From: Lojkania enalia
Lineage: Eukaryota > Ascomycota > Dothideomycetes > Pleosporales
Direction: 5' to 3'
Assembly: GCA_010094045.1 (NCBI GenBank)
Contig: ML986590.1
Span: forward strand, 515,860-579,859
Length of the DNA: 64,000 bases
Under the pieces are notes generated by a model, which made no database searches, had not been told where the DNA came from, and was given only the letters and a program-made list of their open reading frames with translations. The translations under genes and the position numbers were made by a program. The first letter of the stretch is position 1; every line of letters starts with the position of its first letter. Of the stretch, positions 23,528 through 35,687 are shown piece after piece.

Positions 23528-24185
23528 GTCAATCTTGGTCTTGATTGGGACTCCTTCCTTCGTGGCAGCCCGGGCTTCTCAGTCCAATCCAAGTCAAAAG
23601 CCTCTCGCAGCTGTATATACCTAGAATGTAATCTGTTTGGTAGTGGGGATGGTTAGAGGGGTAGTTCCGTCAGCAATAGTATTTGGGATGACGAAGGTAT
23701 CGACCTTTGTGTAGCGAGTGGACAGGTTTTCACTTGAGGGAACCGCTGCTCGCTTAGCTAGCTGCATCCCGTGGAAGATGGCGGAACGGCATTCACGTGT
23801 TCAAGTAGACAGGACGGACAGGCTTTGGCGGATTTTTTTATATAAGTATATACTACTCGCCCTAGATGAATGGCGAATCCAACTCACTGATCGCGATCTG
23901 CTGTTGTAGTGCCGAGCAGCAGTAGGTGAATTTCCGACGTAATTCGGAAACAGGTCGATATTTCGGAGCTACAACACATGCCGGATTTGCCTAGGCGTTC
24001 TGCAGCGCTATACCTCTCGCGCCACTAGATGAAGGGCAATTGGCTTCCAAGGTCTCTTCTCAGCGTCCACTCAGTTACCTAATGGGGCATTTTGGTCTCA
24101 TCAGAGAAAGATCGCTCCATTATATTTCCATGCGCGCCCGGAGTTATGCTCTTGCCATGAAATCACTGCATAGTCTATCGAGGGG

Positions 24186-24193
24186 TATAAAAG
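24186..24193 (+). promoter_or_regulatory. TATA box candidate
   Basis: TATAAAAG lies about 100 bp upstream of the SDR start at 24294, a spacing usual for fungal core promoters. The rest of 23528-24293 shows nothing else recognisable. Confidence 0.5.
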
Positions 24194-24293
24194 ACGGAAG
24201 GCTGGCTTAGTTGGATGACCAAGTCAGCTATTAGAGCCTACATCAGCCAGAGGATCCTAAGCGCCGGCTAGGCACAAAACTTGGAAAGGAATC

Positions 24294-25120
24294 ATGTCTC
24301 AACTGCAAGGCAAAGTAGCCATCGTGACTGGCTCGTCTCGAGGCTTGGGAGCCATGATGGCGTTTGAATTAGCGCAGAGGGGGGCCAATGTGAGTATTTT
24401 TGGCTTCTTGCAGATTTTGCTGTACGAACTTCAACTTACCATGCATGGCCAAAGGTCACCATTGTCTACACCTCACCGAAAAGCGAAGCCAAAGCCAATG
24501 AGCTGGCCTCGAAGATTGCCGCGCTCAGCAACGGGAGTCAGGCGACGGTTGTGCAAGCTGATCTTGGTGTGATCGATGCTGGTGAAAGAATTGTGGCGGC
24601 AACACGAGCAGCGTTCGGTGACTTTATTGACATACTGGTCAACAACGCTGGAGTGTTGTTTGAAAAGCCTCTACTGGAGACGACGCCTGAAGACTATGCG
24701 GCCATTTTCGATGTCAATGTACGTGGACCACTACTTCTTACCAAGGCAGTGGTGCCCTACCTCCGCGCCCCGGGGCGCATCATAAACGTGTCGTCGGTAG
24801 GAGCGCGGATAGGGATGGCCAGTCTAGCCATGTACGCTGCGTCTAAGGCGGGGTTGGAGGGGATGAGCAGATGTCTCGCAGCTGAGCTGGGAGATGCTGG
24901 GCACACAGTCAACTCGATTGAACCTGGTCCAACGGAGTCAGATATGCTGGACGACGTGCCCAAAGATCTGGCAGATCTCCAGAGGAAAATGACGCCAGTC
25001 GGGCATCGTTTTGGGAGGGCTGACGAGGTAGCGCAGGTGGTGGCATGGCTGGCCGGACAGGAGTCTGGGTGGGTTTCGGGACAGGCCATCTCGGCCAGTG
25101 GTGGCTTTCTCATGCTGTGA
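24294..25120 (+). CDS. short-chain dehydrogenase/reductase (3-ketoacyl-ACP reductase-like)
   Basis: This is a predicted NADPH-dependent carbonyl reductase of the classical SDR family. Exons 24294-24389 and 24455-25120 join across a 65-nt intron (GTGAGT...CCAAAG) into 253 residues, the standard length. Seen: TGSSRGLG (cofactor loop), LVNNAG, INVSSVGARIGMASLAMYAASKAG with the catalytic Ser, Tyr and Lys, and EPGPTESDM after beta-6. The C-terminus SGQAISASGGFLML is like that of FabG/versicolorin-reductase-type fungal SDRs. A TATA-like box precedes it. It is not next to other obvious pathway enzymes. The function of individual SDRs cannot be assigned from sequence. Confidence 0.9.
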
Positions 25121-26529
25121 TGCTGAAGGTGGTCGTTGGCTGGGATGTATCGTTTCTCGTTCACGATCAAGGCCAAGAGTCAAGACGGTAATTGTTTGAT
25201 GCATACCTGTCCGTACAATGTCCTGAGATGAGCGGAGCGATGGCGAGCGACAAAACAGAGAGCGTTGGCGTGAGAAACATAACGGAAACGGCTCGTGGGG
25301 GGCCTTTTGCGACATGGAGGCAGGCGGGCGGGCGGGCGGTCGCAGCTCGGAGAGCGCACTCATCCGAGCGCCGACACGGATGGGTCTGGTGCTGGAGCTG
25401 GTTGCTGGTGCTGGAGTCGGTACTGGCGCTGGAGCTGGAGCTGGAGTTGGTTGGCGTGCGATGTATAAACCGCATTGGGGGTCTGCCCAGCGTGCACGTG
25501 CCCCGAACGTGGCCTGGGCGTATGTACGTACCGTGCAAGTAGCCATATCAAAGTCCGCCGTCTGCGTTGCGATCTTTTCAGTCTACAAGCAACGAAGCAG
25601 GGCCCGTAGCGCTGGCGTCTTCTCATCCGTGGCCACGCCCGGCGTTTGTATAGTCCAAGTATGTACCAGCACGTAAGCATCTACCGTTTGGTGGTGGTGG
25701 TACATCGCACGGTACAAGGGAGCGCGAGAGCCTCCCGGCGCCGCCCACGCCCGATCCAAAACCCGCCCAAGCCGGCGACAGGCGTCTGAGACAATGGGAC
25801 AGGAACCTCAAACACAGCGCTCCGCTCTCATTGCCGGCGCCAGCACGCCAACGGGCACGCGCTGGTCGGGTTTCAGGGCGCCATCGCCATGCCCCCTTTG
25901 CAGCCGTCCGCAGCCCCTGATTCGGCCCTTGGCGATGCTTGCCCACGCTCTAGCCGCCGCACGTTGGACAAGCCATGCGCCTTCGTCGCCCGTCTCTCTC
26001 CTGCTGTCGCACTTTTTCGTGCGCGAACCCTCCTGGGTGGTCTGATTTTTGCTGCTGCTGCTGCCGCTACTGCTCGTCGTCCTCCTCGCCGTGCTGCGTG
26101 CGTTAAGCTCCCGCTTCCCTCTCCACGCGTCCCCTGCCCGCGTTCCACACGGCTGCGCAATGATATCCCCCCACCCCCCTCCTCCAGCCATTGTATCCGT
26201 CTGCATTTGCTTATAGTCTTTGTTTCCCCTTTCAAGAGCCTCCGTTTTCATGCCGGTGACTCTTTAGCCGGTTGCAAAGAAAACCTCCCGCCTGTCTCTT
26301 CTCTTCCTCGTGCGGGCACCTGTTAGTGAGTTTCTCAACACCATGGCGCCACACTCCCATCCGCGCGACTGACCCTCTGTGCAGATATTCTCGTCACTCA
26401 TTACGCCTCGTTATCTATACCGATCCTTGACCACTCTCAGCTGGCTCTGAAGATTGGCGATACTTAATACGGAGCCTCTTGGCCTGGCTGTCTGTCCGTC
26501 CGTCCGTCCGTCCCTCCAGCTGCCCAGCC
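25121..26529. other. GC-rich leader/promoter of noxA with simple repeats
   Basis: This is 1.4 kb without a supported gene. It holds an imperfect GCTGGAGCTG-type minisatellite (about 25391-25455), long GC-rich open frames on both strands with no family resemblance, and a GTCC tetranucleotide repeat (about 26491-26513) just before the noxA start. It most likely carries the promoter and a long 5' leader with upstream ATGs. Confidence 0.55.
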
Positions 26530-28426
26530 ATGTCGGGATACTCGAGCCTCACCGGCCGCGAGCGGTCAAGATGGCCGCCGCTCACACGCATGCTCATGTC
26601 GGGCGAGATGTCAGACGAGAGGCCGCGAGAGCTATACCTCAAGGAGAAGATCGATAGGTGGATGGTCAACGAGGGATACCGACGATTGTACGCGAATCCG
26701 TCTTCGCTCCTCATGCCACGCTGACCAAATTAGATTCGTTTTTGTCTTCTTAATACTACATTTGATGGTCTTCATCTTCGGCATGATGAACTATGGATTA
26801 ACGGTAAGGCAAGACAGAAGCTGGCCGTGCTGAGGAATGCTCACAAATTGACTAGGAAAAATCTCAAGGGGCACGAGATACATTCGGCCTCACGTTTCCT
26901 ATCGCTCGTTCGGCTGCCTTGGTCCTTCACGTCGACGTCGCTCTCGTCCTCTTTCCTGTATGCAGAAATCTAATTTCCATGGTCCGCCGGACGCCCTTGA
27001 ACGGCATCATTCCGTTCGATAAGAACATCACCTTCCACAAGCTCGTCGCCTGGTCCATTGTGTTCTTCTCCTGGGTTCATACCATCGCTCATTGGGTTAA
27101 CCTGGGAAAATTCGCTGCAGTGAACAAACTAGGATTCCCGGGATTTCTCCTCGCCAACTTTGTGACCGGGCCTGGGTGGACTGGATATGTCATGTTGATT
27201 GCGCTAATGGGCATCGCATTCACGGCGAGAGAAAAGCCTAGGCGGGCTAATTTCGAGCGATTCTGGTATACGCACCACATGTTCATCATTTTCTTCGTTT
27301 TCTGGTCTATCCACGGCGCTTTTTGTATGATCAAGACGGACTTTGCCCCATTCTGCGCTGGAATTGGAGTCTTCTGGGAGTACTGGATGTACGGTGGATT
27401 CGCGTACCTGGGAGAGCGGATTGCCCGGGAAGTTCGAGGAAGACACAAGACCTTCATCTCCAAGGTTATTCAGCACCCAAGCAATGTGGTGGAGATTCAG
27501 ATCAAGAAAGAGCACACCAAGACCTTGGCTGGTCAGGTACATTTCTCCATCATCCACAACATTTTCGGCTCTTTGCTAATTTCAACAGTACATTTTCCTA
27601 TGCTGCCCGGAGGTCTCGATCTGGCAGTATCATCCTTTCACACTCACTAGTGCGCCTGAAGAGGACTACATCTCCGTTCATATTCGAATGGTCGGAAATT
27701 TTACCAAAGCTCTAGGCAAAGCTCTCGGCTGCGACATCGACCGTAAAGGAGGAGGCGGCGACAAGAAAGCGAGTGGAAAGGCCATCGCCGATGATGCCGT
27801 TGAGCCGCTACGGAAAATCCTCCCTCGGGTCTACATTGACGGACCATTTGGGTCTGCTTCCGAGGATGTGTTTAAGTTCGAGGTTGCTGTGTTGGTCGGT
27901 GCAGGTATTGGTGTTACGCCCTTCGCCTCTATTCTGAAGAGTATCTGGTATAGAATGAACTATCCTCAGGGCAGAACGAGGCTCCGAAAGGTCTACTTCT
28001 TCTGGATCTGCAGAGACTTCGGATCTTTCGAATGGTTTAGGTCACTGCTCCTGGCCATCGAGGCGCAGGACCTCGACGATCATATTGAAATTCATACCGT
28101 AAGTTCTCAATTCCTCCCAAGCTTGAGCCAAACGCTGATTTCAAACCTAGTATCTCACTGCCAAGATCAAAGCAGATGACGCGACCAACATCATGATTAA
28201 TGATGCCAACGCTGAGCAGGACGCCATCACTGGCCTCCGGGCGCCGACCAACTTCGGTCGTCCGAATTGGGACATGATTTTCAAGTCAATCCGAAAAATA
28301 CATTCTCCCGCCGAAGCCGGTGTCTTCTTCTGCGGACCCAAAGCGCTCGGTTCAACCCTGCACATCAAGTGCAACATGTACTCGGAACCCGGATTCAGCT
28401 TCGTATGGGGCAAGGAGAACTTCTAG
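26530..28426 (+). CDS. noxA: superoxide-generating NADPH oxidase NoxA/Nox1
   Basis: This is a membrane flavocytochrome that passes electrons from NADPH through FAD and two haems to oxygen. In filamentous fungi NoxA supports sexual development, hyphal fusion and, in some species, infection structures. Exons 26530-26687, 26734-26803, 26856-27536, 27589-28098 and 28151-28426 give 564 residues, matching NoxA length. There is no EF-hand domain, which separates it from NoxC. Seen: transmembrane helices with haem His pairs in FHKLVAW...HTIAHW and [21 protein letters not shown]-binding [18 protein letters not shown]-binding [11 protein letters not shown] and [16 protein letters not shown]; and the family C-terminus [13 protein letters not shown]. 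All splice phases close. Partners by family knowledge are NoxR (p67phox-like) and RacA. Confidence 0.96.
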
Positions 28427-29924
28427 GCGTTGTCCTAATCGGTTGGCAATGGGCGTATTTTGAAAGCTATGGGAAAAGGCCACTACATCGCATTTCAAGC
28501 AGAGAAATGCAAACCAAACTTGACTTTACATTTGACACTAGTACATATTTTTCTTAGTTGTGTTTTGGATACCAATACCTGTACCTTCCTTTTCTTGGCC
28601 GCGTGCGGCCGGAAGAGAACATCATATGATTTTTAGTCTCCCTCCGTAGAGCTCCTAGGAGATCAAAGAAATAATATGAAGCACTCCTCAAACACCCAAG
28701 ATGATAAGAAGATTGGTCCTGGCGGCTACAATATCCTACGCAAAGTACCCTGGTATGCAACGCGCTCTGGAGAGCAAAATCAGACCACTTTCCACAATGC
28801 AACGATCTGCTCAAACGCGGCTTGTCGCCACGGCAGATCCTCCAAATAAGACGCGGCATCCGAGACAGACCGTGCGCCTTGAGCCTTAAAAAGCATATCT
28901 AGAGCGAACATCCTTGCACAAGGTGCTCCACTACACGAGTCAAGCTTTCCAAGTTTCGCGAACCAAGCCGTCGTACCAGAACGATGGAGCTTTGGCTAGG
29001 ACTTGGGTAGGACGTGGGTCGACAAGTAGCTTTATAGTGAAAGTTCTGTAGGAGAGAGTACTTGTACCACGAGGCGAAACGCGTGGTAAACGGCGGGTTG
29101 CAGAACAAGCTTCGGAATAAGCTGGGCAGAAACTACAACGAAATATACCCGAGGAGCCACGGATATAGTTCAATCGGTCTGATGAGAAGGCTAGGAAACG
29201 AGAACGAGGCTCTCGAACAATCGCGAAAGCTATAGCAGTATGGTCACAAAAAAAAAAAAAAAATAAAATAAAATAAAAAAAATCCAGTGTTGAGCATTTC
29301 CGTGCAAAGTGATCCGGAACAAAATCTAGTTGTATGAGTCTGACTTTTTCTGTAGTAACAATAATTTATATTTGCTTCCTCCGTCCCTTCCCCTCGCAAT
29401 CGTCTAGAAGCCGCAGTCTTTGTATTTCTTCCTTTCTAGATAAAATGCTTTGCCTAACACTGAAATTATGAGCACCGACAACCCATACATTCTTTTTCTT
29501 AGCATTCCATCTCACTCTATACAAAGTATTAATAGCTTGGCAGGGAGTGGCGTGCATACAGGATCTTTAAGACGGCTGACTAACAATACCACGCATGTTT
29601 CAAATGTCCTATAGCTGGTGAAAAAGTGTCTAATATATAGAGGCTGTCATAGTATGTATATGCTAAGCATTATTTAAGGGTGATGATGTTCCCGTGCTAT
29701 CATTGGGGGTTGGACATGATAAACGTCGCATTCAATGGTCGTGAGTTGGTCCATCTATCAATTGAACGATTTTCAGAAAAGCTCTCGCGAATTAGTATCC
29801 AAAAGGACAAAGTACGATTCTCGGTCTGCTTTACAACGAACCGAACGTGAACGCTGAAACGGCACTACCCATAGACTATGCTAGGTCAAATTATCGCTTT
29901 ATAGAAAAAGGATCTCATATCCTT
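28427..29924. other. intergenic, with A-rich low-complexity run
   Basis: This lies between the 3' ends of noxA and the nitrate transporter (convergent genes). An A-rich run with TAAAA units is at about 29249-29281. No coding sequence or RNA gene is recognised. Confidence 0.6.
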
Positions 29925-31779
29925 TTATTGACAACCGATTTGCTCCTTAGGGATTGGTCTAATCCAGCTCACAATCAAGTTGATCCCAATCGTCATGACG
30001 CCAATGATCCAGAATGCCTTGCCATAGTCCTTCCCATTATATCGGAAAATAATGGCAAAGATGATCCCACCAAAGTTTCCACTTGCTCCAGTGAATCCCG
30101 ACACAACACCATTAGCGTATGGGTGGACATGTGGGACGAGGCCGAAATCAGCCCCGTTGCCGCCCTCTAAGAAGAACGCAAGGCTAGCGATGAGACCGAA
30201 CATTGTAGGCTGTGATCTTGAATCGAGGGCACCGATGATGATGAGGAAGACGCCAGTCAAGATACCGTAGCTATGCAGAACAACTTTCTTCGCCCATACG
30301 GAGTGCGTATGGCGATAGGCTAGGTCGGAGATGAATCCACCTAGCGGCCTTGTTACACCGTTTAGGAGTCCGAACATAGCAGCCCAGTTCCCTGTCTCTT
30401 GGAGGCCTAGATTAGGAAAGTTTTTGGTGTAGTAGTTTCCAAGGATGCTATTGATAGCCAATTCGGCACCAAAGGTGCAAAAATAGCACGCCGCGGTGAC
30501 GATTGCCTGTGGAGAGATCATAACATGCATAACTTCTTTGAAGGAGGGGTTCTGCACGACTTCGCCACGGGCGGTGTCCATAATTTTTTGGTCTGTGGCT
30601 TGATGTCCATTGTCTTTCCAGTCATGTGGCTTTTCTTCTATGTCAGAGATATCAGGTTTCTCAACGACGGGCGGCGAATCCGCAATCTGGCCTGGTACGT
30701 TGGCGATTCTAGTGGCGGAGTGTCGGCGGAGACTTGCTTCGGCGTCAGCGGATCGCTCGCTCCACTTTCCAGTCGGTGTATCAGGACAGAGGAGAAGGAG
30801 GCATGTGGCAACGAAAACGATGAGGACACCAGGGACAATAAAAGATACACGCCAAGCTCTGGAGGTTGAAAGGCCATTGCGAACAAGCGAATTGTATATG
30901 GCTGGCATCACAAAGTATGTAATACCACCCCCAAGATTACCGAGGCCGCCGGTGAGGGCATTGGCAGTGCCGACGATATTCTTATCAAAAAATCCGGTGG
31001 TCCATACTTGGCAAGGGACAAAGGAACCACCAAGTATGCCTATGAAGAAACGTAAAGCGTATAGGCCAGAAGCATTGTAAACTGCCCCTGCAAGGAACGT
31101 TGGGATTGCGCCAGCAAGAAGGCAGCCAGAGAAAGTCCAACGTGGGCCGAAGTTGTCTAAAGGCGGGGATAAAATTAGTAACTGCCTTAGGAAGGGGGGA
31201 TAAATACAATCAATATCAAGCGGGTCCCTATACTAGAATAGTCACTGTAGGTGAACTGCCACCCAAGCTGCTATTCTCTAAAGCCCAACTCCTGTAAAGA
31301 AACAAGCCCACTCTCTGTACTTTGAACTTACGTACCACAGCAAGTACCAGCAATGAGGCGTACAATCAGACTTAAGACTAGTTAGTAATGATAAAAATTG
31401 CAATTTGGGGCTCTGTTAAATCTTACGTTGCGGTCAGCGCTATAATGTTAGAATTGGCAACTTGAAATTGTTTCATGCCAATATCCTTGGCGATGACATC
31501 CGCAAGAAGAGGTGGGAACGCTGTTAGCTTATATTAACATGGGTTGAGTACTTATCAGTCGGAAGGTGTGGGGAGATAAGCATTCATGCAACGAAATGTC
31601 ATAAGGAACATGGGTTACTAACCATACCATGACCAAAAGGCGATCATGAACCCAAACCAAGAAAAGAAGAAAACGCGGCCGTATACATTAGTAATTGGGT
31701 TTAGGAAAGGAACCGACCTTGCTTTCTTGTTGATTGGATTGACCTCTGGAGATTTCCAGAGAAGTGAGAGTTGTGCCAT
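29925..31779 (-). CDS. crnA: high-affinity nitrate/nitrite transporter (NNP family, MFS)
   Basis: This is a plasma-membrane nitrate importer, the first step of nitrate assimilation. Exons 31779-31623, 31520-31427, 31370-31336 and 31156-29925 join in phase to 505 residues, the size of Aspergillus CrnA/NrtA. The third exon is only 35 nt. Seen: [18 protein letters not shown] (TM1), the conserved loop [16 protein letters not shown], and the nitrate signature region [20 protein letters not shown] large hydrophilic central loop (about residues 220-305, rich in Asp and Glu) follows, then a second helix half with [13 protein letters not shown] and [12 protein letters not shown], the second nitrate signature. 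Nitrate and nitrite reductase genes, which often adjoin it in fungi, are not in this window. Confidence 0.94.
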
Positions 31780-32411
31780 GGCGAATAGATCGAGAGTTCG
31801 TCTGCCAATGCAAAACAAGAATTAGAATTGAACCGGAGTTTGGAAGTGCAAGGAAAATATAGAATCCCTCCGGAAGTCGGGCAACTGCTAAGACTAAAGC
31901 CTTGTTGGCGATGGAATAATTCCCCCATGAGTGGCGTTGGTCATTTTATACCTCAAGTCTTCTCTATTGACGTCTGTCAAGGAGAGTATCTCCGTAACGA
32001 CATTTTGCCTCCTCAAACGACTAGGGTTGCGGTCAAACCCGCTGTCGACGCCATAAGGGTGTCAGAGATCGCGATAGAATACTCCAAAATTCGCAATAGA
32101 CGTCCAGATAAGGCGGTGGCTAAAGCTTAGATACGCCCTCCGGCCAAGGTATGGTCTGGTAAAGCTTGCATTCTAGATTGATAGCACTTGATCCGGGTCT
32201 AGGACAGCCCCCAATCTAGCTCAGCCATCCATACAGTAAGTCCGTTTTCGAAGCTATTGGACAATTATTATGACCTTGCTAATCATCTTATCTTGGGCTC
32301 CCGGCGGCGTGTGTATGTACATAGAGAGCTGCGTCTGTTTCTGTGGGTCTTATCAGCATTCGGATCCTAGTGCATCCGCAAATGTCATAGAAAGAGAAAC
32401 AGAACATCTTT

Positions 32412-32419
32412 CTCCGCGG
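32412..32419. promoter_or_regulatory. candidate NirA-type site upstream of nitrate transporter
   Basis: CTCCGCGG fits the published NirA consensus CTCCGHGG and lies about 630 bp upstream of the transporter start (31779). The distance is plausible for nitrate-induced genes, but one 8-bp degenerate match can arise by chance. The rest of 31780-33484 holds nothing else I recognise. Confidence 0.35.
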
Positions 32420-33484
32420 TCGTTTGTCAAGCAATTCGACGAATCGCCGCCAGACTCAACACTACAGCCAGCAGTATCATTTTCAGGGCCTACTACCCGT
32501 CCTAACCGTAATTTTTTACGTATCGTTCCTTATCTTGGGTGTCTGAATATCGACTACGATGTGAATATTGCTTTGCCGGTGCTTCGGTATTGCTGCAGGC
32601 TTCGCTCCTCTGCAGGAATGGGGCGTGATGACCAAAGAAGATTTAGGATAATTTCACTTGAGTGAGCCGCCCGTTCTTGGCCTCCTTGATCCTACCCAAG
32701 GGCGAGTTGCAACTTGTTAATGTGTTTAACTGAGCTGTAGTTGAACTTGGGTTTAACTTCCGTCGCAGGGCGGGATGACTTTCAGCGTCTTATCTCGCCG
32801 TTGCTAACAGCCAATGGGGCAATGGGGGCAATTAGGGCAAGGGTATCTCCCCGAGGAGATATTCACAGACATTGCACGTCAGGAGACCGCATGTAGACAG
32901 ATAGAGGACTCGTGCTTCCGTAAATCTCACCAGGAATGGGCTCAAATGAGAGTAACTGCATGCATGACCATGATAGGAAAATATATCGTACGGCTAATAA
33001 TAAGATTGGCCTTGCCCAGCCTTGATCCTTCTAGTTCAATTGCTTATCCAATGTTGCGACATACTGCTCGCCTACTATTTGAGCGGCCAAGATATTATCA
33101 AACGTCCACGTTCTCCCTTTCTGGGTGCATAATTTTGAAAAGTATTAAGAAAGTCCGTCAGATCACGTAAACGGATATATGTAGAGGAACGCCTAGCTCC
33201 GCCAATGCTAGAAGTTGGGAAATGTGCAATGCTGAACGCGGACGACAAACGCCAATCAACCGCCGTGTGGCCCATTTTTACAACGCTGAAATGCCAGAAA
33301 GATAGAAGAAAATTCGTGAACTGTGTTTCGAAAACAACTCATGGAGAGCTTGTGTGTCATGGCAGAGGTTGCGATGGTGGACTCGGGACACCAAGCTCAT
33401 TTTCTTCGGGCTTTCGACCCCACACGACATAGCTTGTTTGGTCAGCTGCGAGCGATGCGATCGGAAATGAGACTTGGGAAGGGC

Positions 33485-34911
33485 TTACATCTTATGGTAG
33501 GCGTGGACGTTGCGATCTGAAAGAGCCTTCCTAACATGAACGAGGTAGACTTCGATTTCGTCCTTCGTCCACCCCAGTCCTCTTTGGAATGGCTGGAGAC
33601 TGAATGCTTGCAGGCCATCTAACAAATTGGTCTCATTGAAGCGACCGAGCATCTTGAACTGCGGATCCTTTGGCCAGGAATTGATCGGTAGCTTATAGAC
33701 TTCTTCGTGGACGTCTACAAAACCTGCTTGTTCGTACCAGCGTTTTAGCTTATTTGCAATGCGAAGGGGCCTCCTAAGGGTCATTGCGGCCTTGTCATGG
33801 GTCTGAGTCCATTCCGCAAAGGGATAATCGGGACCCATTGTGCCATCGTCGCAGTAGACCGTGGGCATGTATTCTTGAGACTCCATCCACCCGCCCGGCT
33901 TCAGATAGCGGAATGACTTGGCAATGATCTCCCGGAAGTCCTCAAAGCAGCCAAGTAGCACACGGGTGTGGATATAGTCTAGGGGATCCAACATCCAATC
34001 CTCTTCATTCGCATCGTCGATGACGAACTTGACGTTGTTTGGTACCCTGAACCTCCCTCAGTCAACCGTCGCAGCCATGTCTGCTTCAGAGATACTTTAC
34101 TTACCATTCCGGCTGGATCGGAGAAAGATCCGTACCGATGACCTGTGGAGACGTTAGAGAGTTGCTGCACCGGGGGGAGGGGTCTCCCTTAGGGGTCGCA
34201 TGCCTCAGCGCGGGGGAACTGGTTGCCTGCTCATAGTCAGCAAAGAGGGCAAATAGACATGTGCTGCTCACGAACCCATCTCTATTGCCCATTTGCCCGT
34301 GCCCGTGCCAATGTCCAGTATTCTACGCGGGTCTTTCAACGGCGCATAGAAGTTACGGCCCTTGAACAGCACTTTGAGGATCTCATATTGCAAGTCTAGT
34401 CTTTCGTTCTCGTACTGGGAGGAGTAGTGGTTAGCTGTAAGGCAAAGCGCGGGGGCGTGGGACGAAGGAGGCGGAGGGGGGCTACCTGATCATTGGGGAA
34501 CATGTACGCTGGGAGGCGGGTTAGCAGGCCAGACAGCAGATGCAGCACAGAGTGAAATTGACATACAGCCGGCCTGATAGCGGTGGTACGTGCGGCCATT
34601 CTCGCGGACGAAGTCAAAGATGCTCTGGTTGACAGACTTAGTGCTCCTGAGGTAGGGTGAGCGCGGTCAATTCGGGTGCTGGTGTGTGAGAGAGACAGAC
34701 GTGCCACAACTTTCTTGTCCATCCGAGGGGTCGGACTATAGCAGGAGGCGGGTTAGCGGAGTGCTCTCTCGACAACGGCGGGCGTGGCCTCACGTACATC
34801 AGGCTCGATAATTGAGCGCGGGCTCAGGGCCTCGACTGACGATGTCGGGCTGGTGTCGCGCGGCGGCACAGGAATGGTCAGAGACATGTTGTCGGGAAGC
34901 AGATTCGACAT
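33485..34911 (-). CDS. LaeA-like SAM-dependent methyltransferase
   Basis: This belongs to the class I SAM-methyltransferase group that includes LaeA and velvet-associated relatives, with many paralogues per fungal genome. At least seven exons can be joined: 34911-34798, a 35-nt exon 34735-34701, one starting at 34646, a 23-nt exon (YMFPNDQ), one with SAM motif I ILDIGTGTGKWAIEMG (about 34300-34420), one with VIGTDLSPIQPEW, and the last, 33485 to about 34050. Seen: RENGRTYHRYQAG and the later ...MFPNDQ, both typical of the LaeA family; motif I; the acidic VIGTDLS after beta-2; and VIDDANEEDWMLDPLDYIHTR plus LKPGGWMESQE, which are motifs II-III. The N-terminus is Pro/Ser-rich. The methyl acceptor is unknown, and it is not clearly LaeA itself. 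Confidence 0.85.
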
Positions 34912-35687
34912 AACAAGACGTGGAGCCGGTGGTCGGTCGAGCTGGAGAGGGCAAACCCAACTGGATGGGACTCGAGTGGTGTGGTTCCAAGGCGCTGGGC
35001 AAGGATCCGGAGAGGCGGTCAGGCATCCGGGGCCGGCCGTTCGCCTAAGCACTTGTGACAGCTTGTCTCGACCAGACAAACACCATCCTTCTGCCCCCCT
35101 CTCCTCACGTCGGCCGACGCCTGCACCGCTTCTGTCCTGGTGGCGCCCGGGGGTCGACAGCGCGAGGCCTTGCATCCGCGCCGCATTGCTAGCCCACCGT
35201 AGCCTCCCCGGAGTCTGGTTTTAGACGACCTTGTCTTGTCTATTTACATGGGAGTAGCTTCACGCACCGGCAGAGGGGATTTAACGGCAAGGTGCAGGCC
35301 CGACTTCAGCAGTGGCACGGCGAGTTAGATATCAGGAACTCTCCGCAGCGCTTGCGTACTTTTGTAGCAACCGCTCATGGGCGGAACATTCAGGCATAAG
35401 TGCGCCAAGTCAAGGAAGAGTCTCAATTCAAACCTTCAGGACAATAGCCGCCATGGGCTGGCAAGCCACCGGCTATTCATTTAGCATACATCTAAAGCTG
35501 TATCCTTGTTTTTCTCCTCGTGCTGAACCATGGCGCCTATCCAACGCCTTATACCTAAAAGATTCGCCCAACCCAGCGGCGCACGACTTCGTTTCGATGC
35601 CGTACACAATGACGCCAGAGGCACGCGTGAACTCCCATACGCCAGGACGAGCATTTATGTAGAGTAGACGCCTGGCACAGATCAGAC
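34912..35687. other. intergenic, nothing recognised
   Basis: This is the promoter side of the methyltransferase, GC-rich up to 35220. The open frame at 35312-35662 has no family resemblance. Confidence 0.55.

Noticed and set aside
25192..26326. Several 100-150-codon frames on both strands
   Set aside because: GC-rich DNA yields long chance frames; residues are Ala/Arg/Pro/Ser-biased with no conserved motif.
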